64,000 nucleotides of DNA, from positions 19,802 through 83,801 of the forward strand of contig JADYYY010000017.1 in assembly GCA_020853395.1 (NCBI GenBank). Reading direction: 5' to 3'. The position numbers were made by a program, and so were the translations under genes. The DNA is from Acidobacteriota bacterium. Lineage in GTDB: Bacteria; Acidobacteriota; Vicinamibacteria; Vicinamibacterales; SCN-69-37. Below the pieces are notes generated by a model. That model saw only the letters and a program-made list of their open reading frames with translations. It was not told the DNA's origin and made no database searches. Positions 52,148 to 60,772 of this stretch are shown here, piece after piece (position 1 is the stretch's first letter; the number at the start of each line of letters is the position of its first letter).

Positions 52148-53005
52148 TCAGGCGAGCGGCGCCGAGGGGTCATCGGCCGCCGAGAGGAACGGCGCCGGCA
52201 CCGCGACCGGCTCGAACCGTCGATTCCGCCACCGGCCCACGCGATAGAGCGTGCCGAACAGGAACGCCGGCGCCGCCTGCCCCTGCCCGCCGACCCACTC
52301 GCCGCCCCGCCGGACGTTGTCCATCATCCAGGCCGGCAGCGTCAGGTGGTAGGGATTGCGCCGGACTTCGCCGACATGGAACGTGAGCGCCGTGACGAGC
52401 GACGCCAGATCCTGCGCCGGGCATTCGACGAGCACGTTGGGCGCCGGCATCTGCGCCCAGTACTCCGTCTCGATCGCCGCGCACGTGAACGCCGCCGGCA
52501 GGGACGCGAGCGCGTCCTTCACGAGCCAGTGCGTGCCGACGTGCGTCGAGTTCCAATCGCTCTCGTGCGGATAGAAGATCGCGGCCGGCTGCCACGTGTC
52601 GAGGAGCGCGCGCACCGTCTCCACCTTCGTCGTCCAGCCGTCAGGATCGCTCGCGCGCGCCTTCGGGTTGATGCCCTCGAGGCCGCGCGGCGCCGTCGTG
52701 ACGAGATCGAATCCGATGCAGCCGCAACATGCCGACAGCTCGGCCCACCGCTCCGGCTGACGCTGGACGTTGCTGCCGTGCGTCACCGCGACGTTGACCA
52801 CGCGCCAGCGCTTCTCGCGGAGGAGCCTGAGCGCCCATCCTCCGACGATCACCTCGTCGTCCGGGTGAGGAGAGAAGATCAGCGCGACCGGCGCGTCGGG
52901 GGAAGGCGCCGGCCGCGGGTACGGCGGGAATGCGCCGAGCGGGTACTCGCGCGCCTCCCGCTGCAGGCTCGCCAGCGTGCTGATGTACTGCTCGTAGGGG
53001 TTCAT
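52148..53005 (-). CDS. PIG-L family deacetylase
   Basis: 285 residues with no signal peptide. The zinc site HPDDE is in IFSPHPDDEVIVGG and a second ligand region is YPHESDWNSTHVGTH. PIG-L enzymes remove acetyl from N-acetylhexosamine conjugates. Within this operon it may process an amino-sugar. Its ATG overlaps the stop of the upstream ROK-like gene in ATGA, a strong sign of coupled expression. The open frame upstream of 53005 belongs to the shadow of that gene. Confidence 0.87.
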   Translation of the reverse strand: MNPYEQYISTLASLQREAREYPLGAFPPYPRPAPSPDAPVALIFSPHPDDEVIVGGWALRLLREKRWRVVNVAVTHGSNVQRQPERWAELSACCGCIGFDLVTTAPRGLEGINPKARASDPDGWTTKVETVRALLDTWQPAAIFYPHESDWNSTHVGTHWLVKDALASLPAAFTCAAIETEYWAQMPAPNVLVECPAQDLASLVTALTFHVGEVRRNPYHLTLPAWMMDNVRRGGEWVGGQGQAAPAFLFGTLYRVGRWRNRRFEPVAVPAPFLSAADDPSAPLA

Positions 53006-54408
53006 GGGGTCAGCGCGGGAAGGCTCGCGGCGGCGATCGCCTGGCCGTGCCGCTTGCTCGTTTCGTCGGGCATGTGCAGCGTGATCGCGCCGGCGAGATC
53101 CGGGAACTCGGCGGCGAGCACCTGCCGAGCCGTCTCCAGCATCACATCGCCGCCCACGCCCGTCGTCACCCGGCCGAGCACGAGCACGTGGCGCAGGGTG
53201 TAGAACCTCGCGTAGTGCGCGACGCCGTAGCCGAGATAGGCGCCGAGCGTGCGATAGATCGCCGCGGCGCGCTGGTCGCCGGCCGACATCAGCCGCTGCA
53301 CTTCCTTGAGCTGCACCGGCAGCGGCATGTCGGACGGCACCGTGATGCCGGCCGCCGGCAGGAGGCGGCCGACGGCCTGCTGCGAGAAGTACTGCACGCC
53401 GCAGCCTCGATCCTTCGACCACTCATCGATTGGCGCCTGCGGACGATAGTCGATCGGCGCGAACGCCAGCTCGTTCAGCCAGGAGGTGATGTTGCCGTCG
53501 GGCGTCACGTAGCCGGCCGCCTGGCTGGATCCGAGGGCGATGCCGAGCACGGCGTTGTCGCCGAGCGCCATCGATCCGGCGAGCGCCGTGACCTCGCCGT
53601 CGTTGACCACCTCGAACGGGATGTCCCGCCACGCGCGTTTGACCTCGAGGAAGATCCCCTTCGCCCGGCGCTGGAACACGTCCGGCGGCACGCCACGGAA
53701 CAAGGTGGCGACCTTCACCTGGTTGTTGACGAACACGCCGGCCGAGCTGCCGCCGATCGCGTCCACGCGCGGCAGGTGCGCGGCCGCGCGCGTGAGCGAG
53801 TCCATGATCTCGCCGAAGTGCCAGTGCGGATCCGCCTGCGGCACCGGGTTCCAGTCGATCTCCTCGCTGAAGACCACCTGCCCGTCCACGACCGCGGCGG
53901 CCTTTCGGTCGCTCGCCCCGAGATCGAAGCCGATGCGGCACCCCTCGAGATGGTGTCCGAGCGCGACCGAGAAGTGCCGTTCCGCCGGGAAGTCGCTGCC
54001 AGGCGCGGCCAGGATCTCGAACGGCCGCTCGTAGATCCGCTCGCCCATGATCTGCCGATCGAACGCGCCGGTCTCGGTCTCGGCATAGTGACGCTGCAGC
54101 GCGGCGACGAGATCGGCGGCCGCGTCCACGTACACCCGGTGCCCGCCGCGCGACCACAGCAGGAACTTCACCTGGCGCTCGAGGTTCAGGACGTTCGCGG
54201 CCGCGTCGGGGTGGGCGGCCGGCAGCGCGCCCGTGCGGAAGACGTTGATCGATCCGTCGGCTTGCTCGATCGCGATCCGCACGGGGCTGCCGGACGATTC
54301 GGCCACGGCGGCGTCGAAGGCGCGGTGGAACAGCGCGGCGGGACGAAACCCCGGATCGAGTTCAGCGAGCAGGCGAGGCATCGTCCGGGCCGTGAGCGCA
54401 GGAGTCAT
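53002..54408 (-). CDS. ROK-like ASKHA protein (sugar kinase fold)
   Basis: 468 residues. The central part has the ASKHA/ROK phosphate-binding motif GFDLGASDRKAAAVVDG, then AIGGSSAGVFVNN, VVNDGEVTALAGSMAL and GIALGSSQAAGYV. The canonical ROK zinc motif CxCGxxGC is absent. It also carries about 160 extra N-terminal residues, so kinase activity is plausible but not assured. The family occurs next to sugar oxidoreductases in Planctomycetes and relatives. It heads the seven-gene minus-strand run, and its start is 35 nt from a divergent Gfo/Idh/MocA gene. Confidence 0.75.
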   Translation of the reverse strand: MTPALTARTMPRLLAELDPGFRPAALFHRAFDAAVAESSGSPVRIAIEQADGSINVFRTGALPAAHPDAAANVLNLERQVKFLLWSRGGHRVYVDAAADLVAALQRHYAETETGAFDRQIMGERIYERPFEILAAPGSDFPAERHFSVALGHHLEGCRIGFDLGASDRKAAAVVDGQVVFSEEIDWNPVPQADPHWHFGEIMDSLTRAAAHLPRVDAIGGSSAGVFVNNQVKVATLFRGVPPDVFQRRAKGIFLEVKRAWRDIPFEVVNDGEVTALAGSMALGDNAVLGIALGSSQAAGYVTPDGNITSWLNELAFAPIDYRPQAPIDEWSKDRGCGVQYFSQQAVGRLLPAAGITVPSDMPLPVQLKEVQRLMSAGDQRAAAIYRTLGAYLGYGVAHYARFYTLRHVLVLGRVTTGVGGDVMLETARQVLAAEFPDLAGAITLHMPDETSKRHGQAIAAASLPALTP

Positions 54409-54443
54409 GGAAATCCGTCGGCGAAAAGAGATACAACGTTACC

Positions 54444-55490
54444 GTGCAGAAACACAACGTCGGCATTCTCGGGTACGGCTGGGTGGCCACCGCGCACATC
54501 GACGCGATCAACGCGACGGGGCGCGCCCAGGTCACGGCCGTGTGCTCGGCGCGGCCGCTCGACGCCGCGGAGCTGAGCGCGAGGCACAAGGGCCGGATCG
54601 TGGTGCACCGGGACCTGGCCGAGATGCTCGCCGACCCGTCGATCGACATCGTGTCGCTCTGCGGGTATCCCGACCAGCACGCGCGCGAGGCGATCGCCGT
54701 CGCCGAGGCGCGCAAGCACCTCATCATCGAGAAGCCGATCGCGCTCACGCTCGAGGACTGCTACGCCATCGCCGATGCGGTCGCGGCGGCCGGCGTGCGG
54801 TCGTGCGTGTGCCTCGAGTGCCGCTGGTCGAGCCAGTTCCTCGCCACGAAGGCGGTCGTCGACGCCGGGCTGCTCGGCGATCTCCACTACGGCGAGGTGG
54901 ACTACTACCACGGCAGCGGGCCGTGGTACGGCCAGTACCGGTGGAACATCACGAAGGCTCGCGGAGGCTCGAGCCTGCTGTCGGCCGGCTGCCATGCGCT
55001 CGACGCCCTGCTGCTCTGCCTCGGCACGGACGTCGAGGTCGTCTCGAGCATGGCGACGCGCTCGAAGAGCCCGTACTTCAGCCCGTACGAGTACCCGACG
55101 ACGACCGTCACGCTCTTGCAGTTCGCGAGCGGCCGCGTGGGCAAAGTCGCGTCGGTCATCGACTGCCTGCAGCCGTACTACTTCCACACGCATCTCGTCG
55201 GCAGCGAGGGCAGCCTGCTCGACAACAAGTTCCACTCCATGACGCTGCCGGGGCTGAACAAGGACAAGTGGAGCGACCTGTCGATGAAGCTGCTCGGCAG
55301 CGGCGACGTCGCCGACCACCCGTACAAGACGCAGTTCGACGCGTTCTTCGACGCGCTCGATCGCGGCCAAGAGATGCCGCTCACGAGCCTCGCCGATTCG
55401 ATCAAGACCTTCGAGGTGATCTTCGCGGCCGATCGCTCGGCGGAAGAACGCCGGCCCGTCAGGCTGGACGAGGTCAGGCGCCAGGACTGA
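54444..55490 (+). CDS. Gfo/Idh/MocA-family oxidoreductase
   Basis: 348 residues, GTG start. An N-terminal Rossmann domain has VGILGYGWVATAH and the signature EKPIA (96-100); the C-terminal alpha/beta domain has GGSSLLSAGCHALDALL with the catalytic-region His. It lacks a signal peptide and so is cytoplasmic and probably NAD(P)-dependent, oxidising or reducing a sugar or cyclitol. The divergent position next to the ROK/PIG-L/DUF1080/TIM-barrel run suggests shared regulation. A weak TACAAC box lies 6 nt before the GTG. Confidence 0.85.
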   Translation: MQKHNVGILGYGWVATAHIDAINATGRAQVTAVCSARPLDAAELSARHKGRIVVHRDLAEMLADPSIDIVSLCGYPDQHAREAIAVAEARKHLIIEKPIALTLEDCYAIADAVAAAGVRSCVCLECRWSSQFLATKAVVDAGLLGDLHYGEVDYYHGSGPWYGQYRWNITKARGGSSLLSAGCHALDALLLCLGTDVEVVSSMATRSKSPYFSPYEYPTTTVTLLQFASGRVGKVASVIDCLQPYYFHTHLVGSEGSLLDNKFHSMTLPGLNKDKWSDLSMKLLGSGDVADHPYKTQFDAFFDALDRGQEMPLTSLADSIKTFEVIFAADRSAEERRPVRLDEVRRQD

Positions 55491-55502
55491 GACCGCACGG
55501 GC

Positions 55503-56297
55503 TCAGTTTCGGGCCGGCATGTTCCTGAACGCCTCCTCGATGTTCTCGAGACACGCGACGACCGACCGGACGCCCGCCTCGAGGTAGGCTTCGCCCGATT
55601 CCGGGGTCGCCTGCCGCGCATCTCCCCAGGTGCCCGATCGCGTCGCCCGGTACACCGATCCGGGATTGGAGAAGAAGAACGCCGCGTGGACGGCGGCCGG
55701 GTTCACCTTGAACTCGGGGAAGTTCGGCAGCTCGGCGTTCGCCTTGGCCATGTCGACGAGCGCCGGGTTGATGGCGAGGATCGCCGACGTCTCCGCCTCG
55801 TTCGCGTGCAGCCCCGTCTTCAGCGTCATCCAGCGGGTGACGTCATCGGCCGAGAAACCGTCCCAGTAGTTCAAGGGAAACGCCTTCGCATCCTTCGGCA
55901 TCGCGTACGCGGCTTTGGCGCACGCGTACGCGATCGCCAGCGTGTTGTCGTAGTGGCCGTTCAGGAACACGATCCGCTTGAAGCCGACGGACGCGAACGA
56001 GAGGCAGAGATCCTCGACGAGCGCCATGAACGTGGGAATCTGGACGTGCACGAGGCCGGTGAAGCCGACGTGCGGGTACGACAGCGCGTAGTTGATCGGC
56101 GGCGCCACGACCGCGCCGATCTTCGGCGCGGCGCGGCGGGCGATTTCCTGCGGAATCAGCACGTCGGTGAGCAGCGGCGCGTGCGGCCCGTGCTGCTCGG
56201 TGGCGCCGGTCGGCACGATCACGGTCTGGTGCCGCTGGAGAAAGGCTTCGACCTCGGGGTTCGTCATCTCGCCGAGGAACACGGTGGACGGTTTCAT
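55503..56297 (-). CDS. creatininase-family protein
   Basis: 264 residues. The metal site characteristic of the family is intact: Glu34, His36 and Asp45 in GATEQHGPHAPLLTD, His115 in FLNGHYDN and Glu in HANEAETS. Family members hydrolyse cyclic amides such as creatinine or act on lactam and formamide substrates in cofactor pathways. The function here is unknown. The gene diverges from a serine hydrolase-NamZ fusion, and the two start codons are 66 bp apart. TACACT sits 6 nt before the ATG. Confidence 0.88.
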   Translation of the reverse strand: MKPSTVFLGEMTNPEVEAFLQRHQTVIVPTGATEQHGPHAPLLTDVLIPQEIARRAAPKIGAVVAPPINYALSYPHVGFTGLVHVQIPTFMALVEDLCLSFASVGFKRIVFLNGHYDNTLAIAYACAKAAYAMPKDAKAFPLNYWDGFSADDVTRWMTLKTGLHANEAETSAILAINPALVDMAKANAELPNFPEFKVNPAAVHAAFFFSNPGSVYRATRSGTWGDARQATPESGEAYLEAGVRSVVACLENIEEAFRNMPARN

Positions 56298-56303
56298 GCG
56301 GTG

Positions 56304-56309
56304 AGTGTA
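56304..56309 (-). promoter_or_regulatory. -10-like box at leaderless spacing (creatininase-family gene)
   Basis: The minus strand reads TACACT, then CACCGC, then ATG at 56297: a 6-nt gap. Confidence 0.45.
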
Positions 56310-56351
56310 GAGGAAACGCGTGGCCGGCGACACGCGGAAACCGGTTTCCTG

Positions 56352-56357
56352 GATAAT
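56352..56357 (+). promoter_or_regulatory. -10-like box at leaderless spacing (NamZ fusion gene)
   Basis: GATAAT, then GCCCGC, then ATG at 56364: a 6-nt gap, facing the divergent box at 56304-56309. Confidence 0.45.
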
Positions 56358-56363
56358 GCCCGC

Positions 56364-58763
56364 ATGCGCACCGCCGTGTGTCGTTCTGCCGTCGCGGCCG
56401 CCGCCATCGGGGCCGCCGTGCTCGCCGGGCCCGGCCTCTCCGGGCAATCCACCCCGCCGCCGCGCCCTCGTCCGGTCGCCGCCGCGACGAGCGCCGGCTT
56501 CGATCTCGATCGCCTCTCGCGCGTCGACGAGATCGTCGACGAGGCCATCGCGGAGAAGAAGACGCCCGGCGCGGTCGTCCTCGTCGGTCGCGACGACACG
56601 ATCGTCTATCGCAAGGCGTTCGGCCGCCGCGCGGTGGCGCCGGCCGACGAGCCGATGACCGTCAACACCATCTTCGACATGGCCTCGCTCACGAAGGTGA
56701 TGGCGACCACGCCGGCGATCATGAAGCTCGTCGAAGAGGGCCGCGTGCGCCTGATCGATCCGGTCGCCTCGTTCATCCCGGAGTTCGGGAAGTACGGCAA
56801 GTCGCGCGTCACGGTCCGCGACCTGATGACGCACATGTCGGGCCTCAGGCCGGACGTCGATCTGGGCGATCCCTGGAGCGGCTACGACACCGCCATCGCG
56901 TTGGCGTGCGAGGAGGTGCTGACGGCGCCGCCCGGCCGGCGCTTCGTGTACAGCGACATCAACTACTTCCTCCTGGGCGAGATCGTCCGCCGCGTCACGA
57001 AGCAGCCGCTCGACGTGTTCACGAAAGCGACCCTCTTCGGGCCGCTGAAGATGACCGAGACCGGCTTCAACCCGGCCCGCGCGCTCTACGGCCGCATCGC
57101 GCCGACCGAGCCGGCCACGCTCCGCGGCATCGTCCACGACCCGACGGCCCGGCGCATGGGCGGCGTCGCCGGCCATGCCGGGCTCTTCAGCACGGCCGAC
57201 GACGTGGCGATCTACGCGCGGATGCTGCTGAACGGCGGCGCGATCGGATCGACGCGCGTGCTGGCGCCGCTGACCGTGGCCAGGATGATCGAACCGTCGA
57301 CGCCGCTCGCCGAATCGAACGTCCGCGGGCTCGGCTGGGACCTGGACTCCTCGTTCTCGTCCAACCGCGGCGAACTGCTGCCGCTGGGCTCGTACGGCCA
57401 CACGGGCTTCACCGGCACGTCGCTCTGGATCGATCCGGCGACGAAGGTCTTCGTCGTGTTCCTGTCGAACCGCGTGCACCCGAACGGCGCCGGTGACGTG
57501 ACGCCGACACGCGCGCGCGTCGCCACCGCCGTCGCCGCCGCGCTCACGAACGTGGCGGCCAGCGTCGCGGACGCCCGCTGGAGCCGGCAGACCTTCGACG
57601 CGCCGGCGCCGGCGCCCGCGCCGACGAGCGCGCCCGTCATGGCCGGGATCGACGTGCTGCGCGCGCAGAACTACGCGCCGCTGAAAGGGCTGCGCGTCGG
57701 GCTGCTCACGAACCACACGGGCCGCGCGCGCGACGGCGTCAGCACGATCGATCTGCTCGCCGCGGCGCCCGACGTGAAGCTCGTGGCGCTCTTCAGCCCG
57801 GAGCACGGCATCCGCGGAGTGCTCGACGCCTCCGTGCCGTCGTCGGTCGACGACAAGACGAAGCTGCCCATCCACTCGCTCTATGGCCAGACCCAGCGGC
57901 CGACCGTCAACATGCTCGCCGGCCTCGACGCCATCGTCATCGACCTGCAGGACGTGGGCGCGCGTTTCTACACCTACATGACGACCATGGCCTACGTCAT
58001 GGAGGAAGCCGCCCCGCGCAAGATCAAGGTCGTCGTGCTCGATCGCCCGAACCCGATCAACGGCGTCCAGATCGAAGGGCCCGCCCTCGATCCGATCTCG
58101 CTCGGCTTCACCGGCTACTTCCCGACGATGCCGATCCGGCCAGGCATGACGATCGGGGAGCTGGCACGGCTGTTCAACACCGAACGCCAGATCGGCGCGG
58201 ACCTCACCGTGGTGCCGATGCAGTCCTGGCGCCGCGATCAGTGGTTCGACGAGACAGGCCTGCCGTGGATCAACCCGTCGCCGAACATGCGGACGCTCTA
58301 CGCCGCGGCGCTGTATCCGGGCATCGGCGCGCTCGAGAACACGAACCTCTCGGTCGGGCGCGGGACCGACACGCCGTTCGAGCAGGTCGGCGCGCCGTGG
58401 ATCGATGGGCGCAAGCTGTCGGACGTGCTGAACTCGCGGGGCGTCCCCGGCGTGCGCTTCTACCCCGTCCGCTTCACGCCGACGGCCAGCCGGTTCGCCA
58501 AAGAAGAGTGTCAAGGCGTCTTCATCGTCGTGACGGATCGGTCGGCGCTGCGCCCCGTGCGGCTCGGCGTCGAGCTGGGGTCCGCGCTCGTCGCGCTCTT
58601 TCCCGGGCAGTGGCAAAGCGATGCCGCGCAGAAGCTGTTCGGATCGGCCGACAGCCTCGCCAGGCTCAAGCTGGGTGAAGACCCGGCCGCGATCGCGGCG
58701 TCGTGGTCGGGCGTCGAGGCACGCTGGCGGTTGCTGCGCGCGAAGTACCTCCTGTACTACTGA
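56364..58763 (+). CDS. exported serine hydrolase - DUF1343 (NamZ-type) fusion
   Basis: 799 residues: signal peptide; a beta-lactamase/penicillin-binding-like serine hydrolase (about 35-410) with Ser108-x-x-Lys111 (SLTK), Tyr-Ser-Asp (YSDINY) and HTG; then a complete DUF1343 domain (about 425-799; GIDVLRAQNY, RVGLLTNHTG, FSPEHGIRG, DRPNPING, VGRGTDTPFE). NamZ-type DUF1343 enzymes are exo-beta-N-acetylmuramidases that release MurNAc from peptidoglycan ends. The first domain may trim peptides or D-Ala residues. murQ follows 36 nt downstream, which fits MurNAc salvage. Confidence 0.9.
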   Translation: MRTAVCRSAVAAAAIGAAVLAGPGLSGQSTPPPRPRPVAAATSAGFDLDRLSRVDEIVDEAIAEKKTPGAVVLVGRDDTIVYRKAFGRRAVAPADEPMTVNTIFDMASLTKVMATTPAIMKLVEEGRVRLIDPVASFIPEFGKYGKSRVTVRDLMTHMSGLRPDVDLGDPWSGYDTAIALACEEVLTAPPGRRFVYSDINYFLLGEIVRRVTKQPLDVFTKATLFGPLKMTETGFNPARALYGRIAPTEPATLRGIVHDPTARRMGGVAGHAGLFSTADDVAIYARMLLNGGAIGSTRVLAPLTVARMIEPSTPLAESNVRGLGWDLDSSFSSNRGELLPLGSYGHTGFTGTSLWIDPATKVFVVFLSNRVHPNGAGDVTPTRARVATAVAAALTNVAASVADARWSRQTFDAPAPAPAPTSAPVMAGIDVLRAQNYAPLKGLRVGLLTNHTGRARDGVSTIDLLAAAPDVKLVALFSPEHGIRGVLDASVPSSVDDKTKLPIHSLYGQTQRPTVNMLAGLDAIVIDLQDVGARFYTYMTTMAYVMEEAAPRKIKVVVLDRPNPINGVQIEGPALDPISLGFTGYFPTMPIRPGMTIGELARLFNTERQIGADLTVVPMQSWRRDQWFDETGLPWINPSPNMRTLYAAALYPGIGALENTNLSVGRGTDTPFEQVGAPWIDGRKLSDVLNSRGVPGVRFYPVRFTPTASRFAKEECQGVFIVVTDRSALRPVRLGVELGSALVALFPGQWQSDAAQKLFGSADSLARLKLGEDPAAIAASWSGVEARWRLLRAKYLLYY

Positions 58764-58799
58764 GCCACCAGGTTTCACCCTTCAGGTTGCAGATTCGCG

Positions 58800-59747
58800 A
58801 TGTCCAAGTGGTCCTCTCTTCCGACCGAGCAGATCAACCCGCGTACGCTCTCCATCGATCGCGTCTCGTCCGCGGAGATCGTCGCCGCCATGTCGCGCGA
58901 GGATCGGCGCGTCGTCGCGGCCGTCGCGCGTGAGCGCCCGCGCATCGCGCGCGGCATCGACATGCTCGCCGCCGCGCTGGCCCGCGGCGGGCGCGTGTTC
59001 TTCGTCGGCGCGGGGACGAGCGGCCGGCTGGGCGTGATCGAAGCCGCCGAGCTGCCTCCCACGTTCGGCACGCCGCCGGAAGCCGTGCGCGCCGTCATCG
59101 CCGGCGGCGAGGAGGCGGTGTTCCGGGCGCGCGAGGGCGCCGAGGACGACTTCGACGCCGGCGTGCGCGCGCTCGCCGACGCCGGCGTGTCGTCGCGCGA
59201 CGTGGTCGTCGGCATCTCCGCCAGCGGCATCACCGAGTTCGTGCGCGGGGCCCTCACCGCCGCCAAGCGGGCGCGCGCCACGCGGGTTTTCGTGACGTGC
59301 TGGCCGGGCACCGGCCTGCAGGCGCTCGTGCACCTCGTCATCGCGCCGGCCGTCGGCCCCGAGGTCATCGCCGGCTCCACGAGGCTCAAGGCCGGCACCG
59401 CCACGAAGATGGCGCTGAACATGCTCACGACGGGCGCGATGATCCGCGCAGGCAAGACCTACGGCAACCTCATGGTCGACGTGCGCACCGGCTCCGCGAA
59501 GCTCAAGGACCGGGCGAAGCGGATCGTGTCGACGGTGACGGGCATCGCGCCCGAGCGCGCCGGCGATTTGCTCGCCGCCGCGGATTGGGACGTGAAAGCG
59601 GCCATCGTCATGGCGAAGACGGGCGGCTCGCCGGACGCGGCGCGCGAGACGCTTCGCCGCGCCGGCGGCCTGATGCGCCGCGCGCTCGGCGAAGATCTCG
59701 CGCCCGTCCTGCGGCGCCGGCTGCGCGCCGCGCGACGCCGGCCCTGA
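58800..59747 (+). CDS. murQ: N-acetylmuramic acid 6-phosphate etherase
   Basis: A 315-residue SIS-fold enzyme that converts MurNAc-6-phosphate to GlcNAc-6-phosphate and D-lactate in the cytoplasm. TEQINPRTLSIDR, the phosphosugar loop GAGTSGRLG, the catalytic Glu84 (EAAELPPTFG) and Glu115 (REGAEDDF), GISASGIT and AGSTRLKAGTATKMALNML are all present. The C-terminal UBA-like tail is present but Arg-rich. It is co-oriented with the NamZ fusion; a MurNAc kinase or PTS is not adjacent, so the phosphorylating step must come from elsewhere. The start lacks a strong ribosome binding site. Confidence 0.95.
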   Translation: MSKWSSLPTEQINPRTLSIDRVSSAEIVAAMSREDRRVVAAVARERPRIARGIDMLAAALARGGRVFFVGAGTSGRLGVIEAAELPPTFGTPPEAVRAVIAGGEEAVFRAREGAEDDFDAGVRALADAGVSSRDVVVGISASGITEFVRGALTAAKRARATRVFVTCWPGTGLQALVHLVIAPAVGPEVIAGSTRLKAGTATKMALNMLTTGAMIRAGKTYGNLMVDVRTGSAKLKDRAKRIVSTVTGIAPERAGDLLAAADWDVKAAIVMAKTGGSPDAARETLRRAGGLMRRALGEDLAPVLRRRLRAARRRP

Positions 59748-59810
59748 TATCGCGGCCCTGACAAGCCCCGGCAGGCCCGGCGACAGGCTCCGACACAGGC
59801 CCTGCGCTGA

Positions 59811-59839
59811 TTGACAGCCTCCGGCACCGCTGCTAGCGT
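59811..59839 (+). promoter_or_regulatory. sigma70-type promoter for PIG-L gene
   Basis: TTGACA (59811-59816), a 17-nt spacer and TAGCGT (59834-59839) with TGC just upstream (extended -10). Predicted transcription starts near 59846, directly before the GGAGG (59847-59851) of the PIG-L gene. This is the clearest promoter in the window. Confidence 0.65.
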
Positions 59840-59856
59840 GCGCGTCGGAGGTTCTC

Positions 59857-60753
59857 ATGAAAGCCCTCTCGGCATCCATCGCGCTGCTTGCCGTCCTGTC
59901 GCTTCCGTCGGTCCGCACCATGGCCCAGGCGCCGCAGCCGGCGCCGCTGCGCGTCATCGCGTTCGGCGCGCACCCGGACGATGCCGAGCTGAAAGTGGCC
60001 GGCACGGCGTCGCTCTGGGCGGCGCAGGGCGCCAAGGTGAAGCTCGTAGCGATGACCAACGGCGACATCGGCCACTTCGAGCAGGCCGGCGGCCCGCTCG
60101 CCAAGCGGCGCCTCACGGAAGTGCAGCAGTGCGCGCGCGGGTTCGGCACCGAGGTGGCCACGATGGACATCCACGACGGCGAGCTCGTGCCCTCGCTGGA
60201 CAACCGCCGGATGATGTCGCGGCTCATCCGCGAGTGGCAGGCCGACATCGTCCTCGGCCACCGGCCCTACGACTATCATCCCGACCATCGCTACGTCGGC
60301 AGGCTGATGGACGACTCGGCGGTCGTCGTGGTCGCGCCGTTCTGGGTACCGGACACGCCGCCGACGCCGCGCAACCCCGTGTTCATGTACTACCAGGACG
60401 ACTTCAAGCGCCCCTATCCGTTCCAGCCCGACATCGTGGTGTCGATCGATGCGGTCGCCGAGAAGAAGTGGGCGTGCATCACGGCCATGTCGTCGCAGTT
60501 CGGCGATGCGGACTCGTGGCAGGCGCGCACGCGTCCGAACATCCCGCGCAACGAGGCCGATCGCCAGGCCGCCCTGCTCGAAGGCGTCAAGCAGCGCAAC
60601 GAAGCGGTCGCGAACCAGTACCGGCAGCAGTTGATCGCGCTCTACGGCGAGCAGCGCGGCCGCGCGGTGAAGTACGCCGAGGCATTCGAGCTGGGCCAGT
60701 ACGGCCGCCAGCCCTCGATGGAGGAGCTGCGGAAGATGTTCCCGCTGCCGTGA
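59857..60753 (+). CDS. exported PIG-L family deacetylase
   Basis: 298 residues: signal peptide (ALSASIALLAVLSL, ending near MAQA), zinc motif GAHPDDAEL and a second ligand region YDYHPDH. Secreted PIG-L proteins of this type probably deacetylate N-acetylglucosamine-containing glycans or conjugates. GGAGG lies 5 nt before the ATG and a good promoter is just upstream, so it is expressed separately from murQ. It is distinct from the cytoplasmic PIG-L protein at 52148-53005. Confidence 0.88.
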   Translation: MKALSASIALLAVLSLPSVRTMAQAPQPAPLRVIAFGAHPDDAELKVAGTASLWAAQGAKVKLVAMTNGDIGHFEQAGGPLAKRRLTEVQQCARGFGTEVATMDIHDGELVPSLDNRRMMSRLIREWQADIVLGHRPYDYHPDHRYVGRLMDDSAVVVVAPFWVPDTPPTPRNPVFMYYQDDFKRPYPFQPDIVVSIDAVAEKKWACITAMSSQFGDADSWQARTRPNIPRNEADRQAALLEGVKQRNEAVANQYRQQLIALYGEQRGRAVKYAEAFELGQYGRQPSMEELRKMFPLP

Positions 60754-60772
60754 GCGGGCCGGGGGCCGGCGA

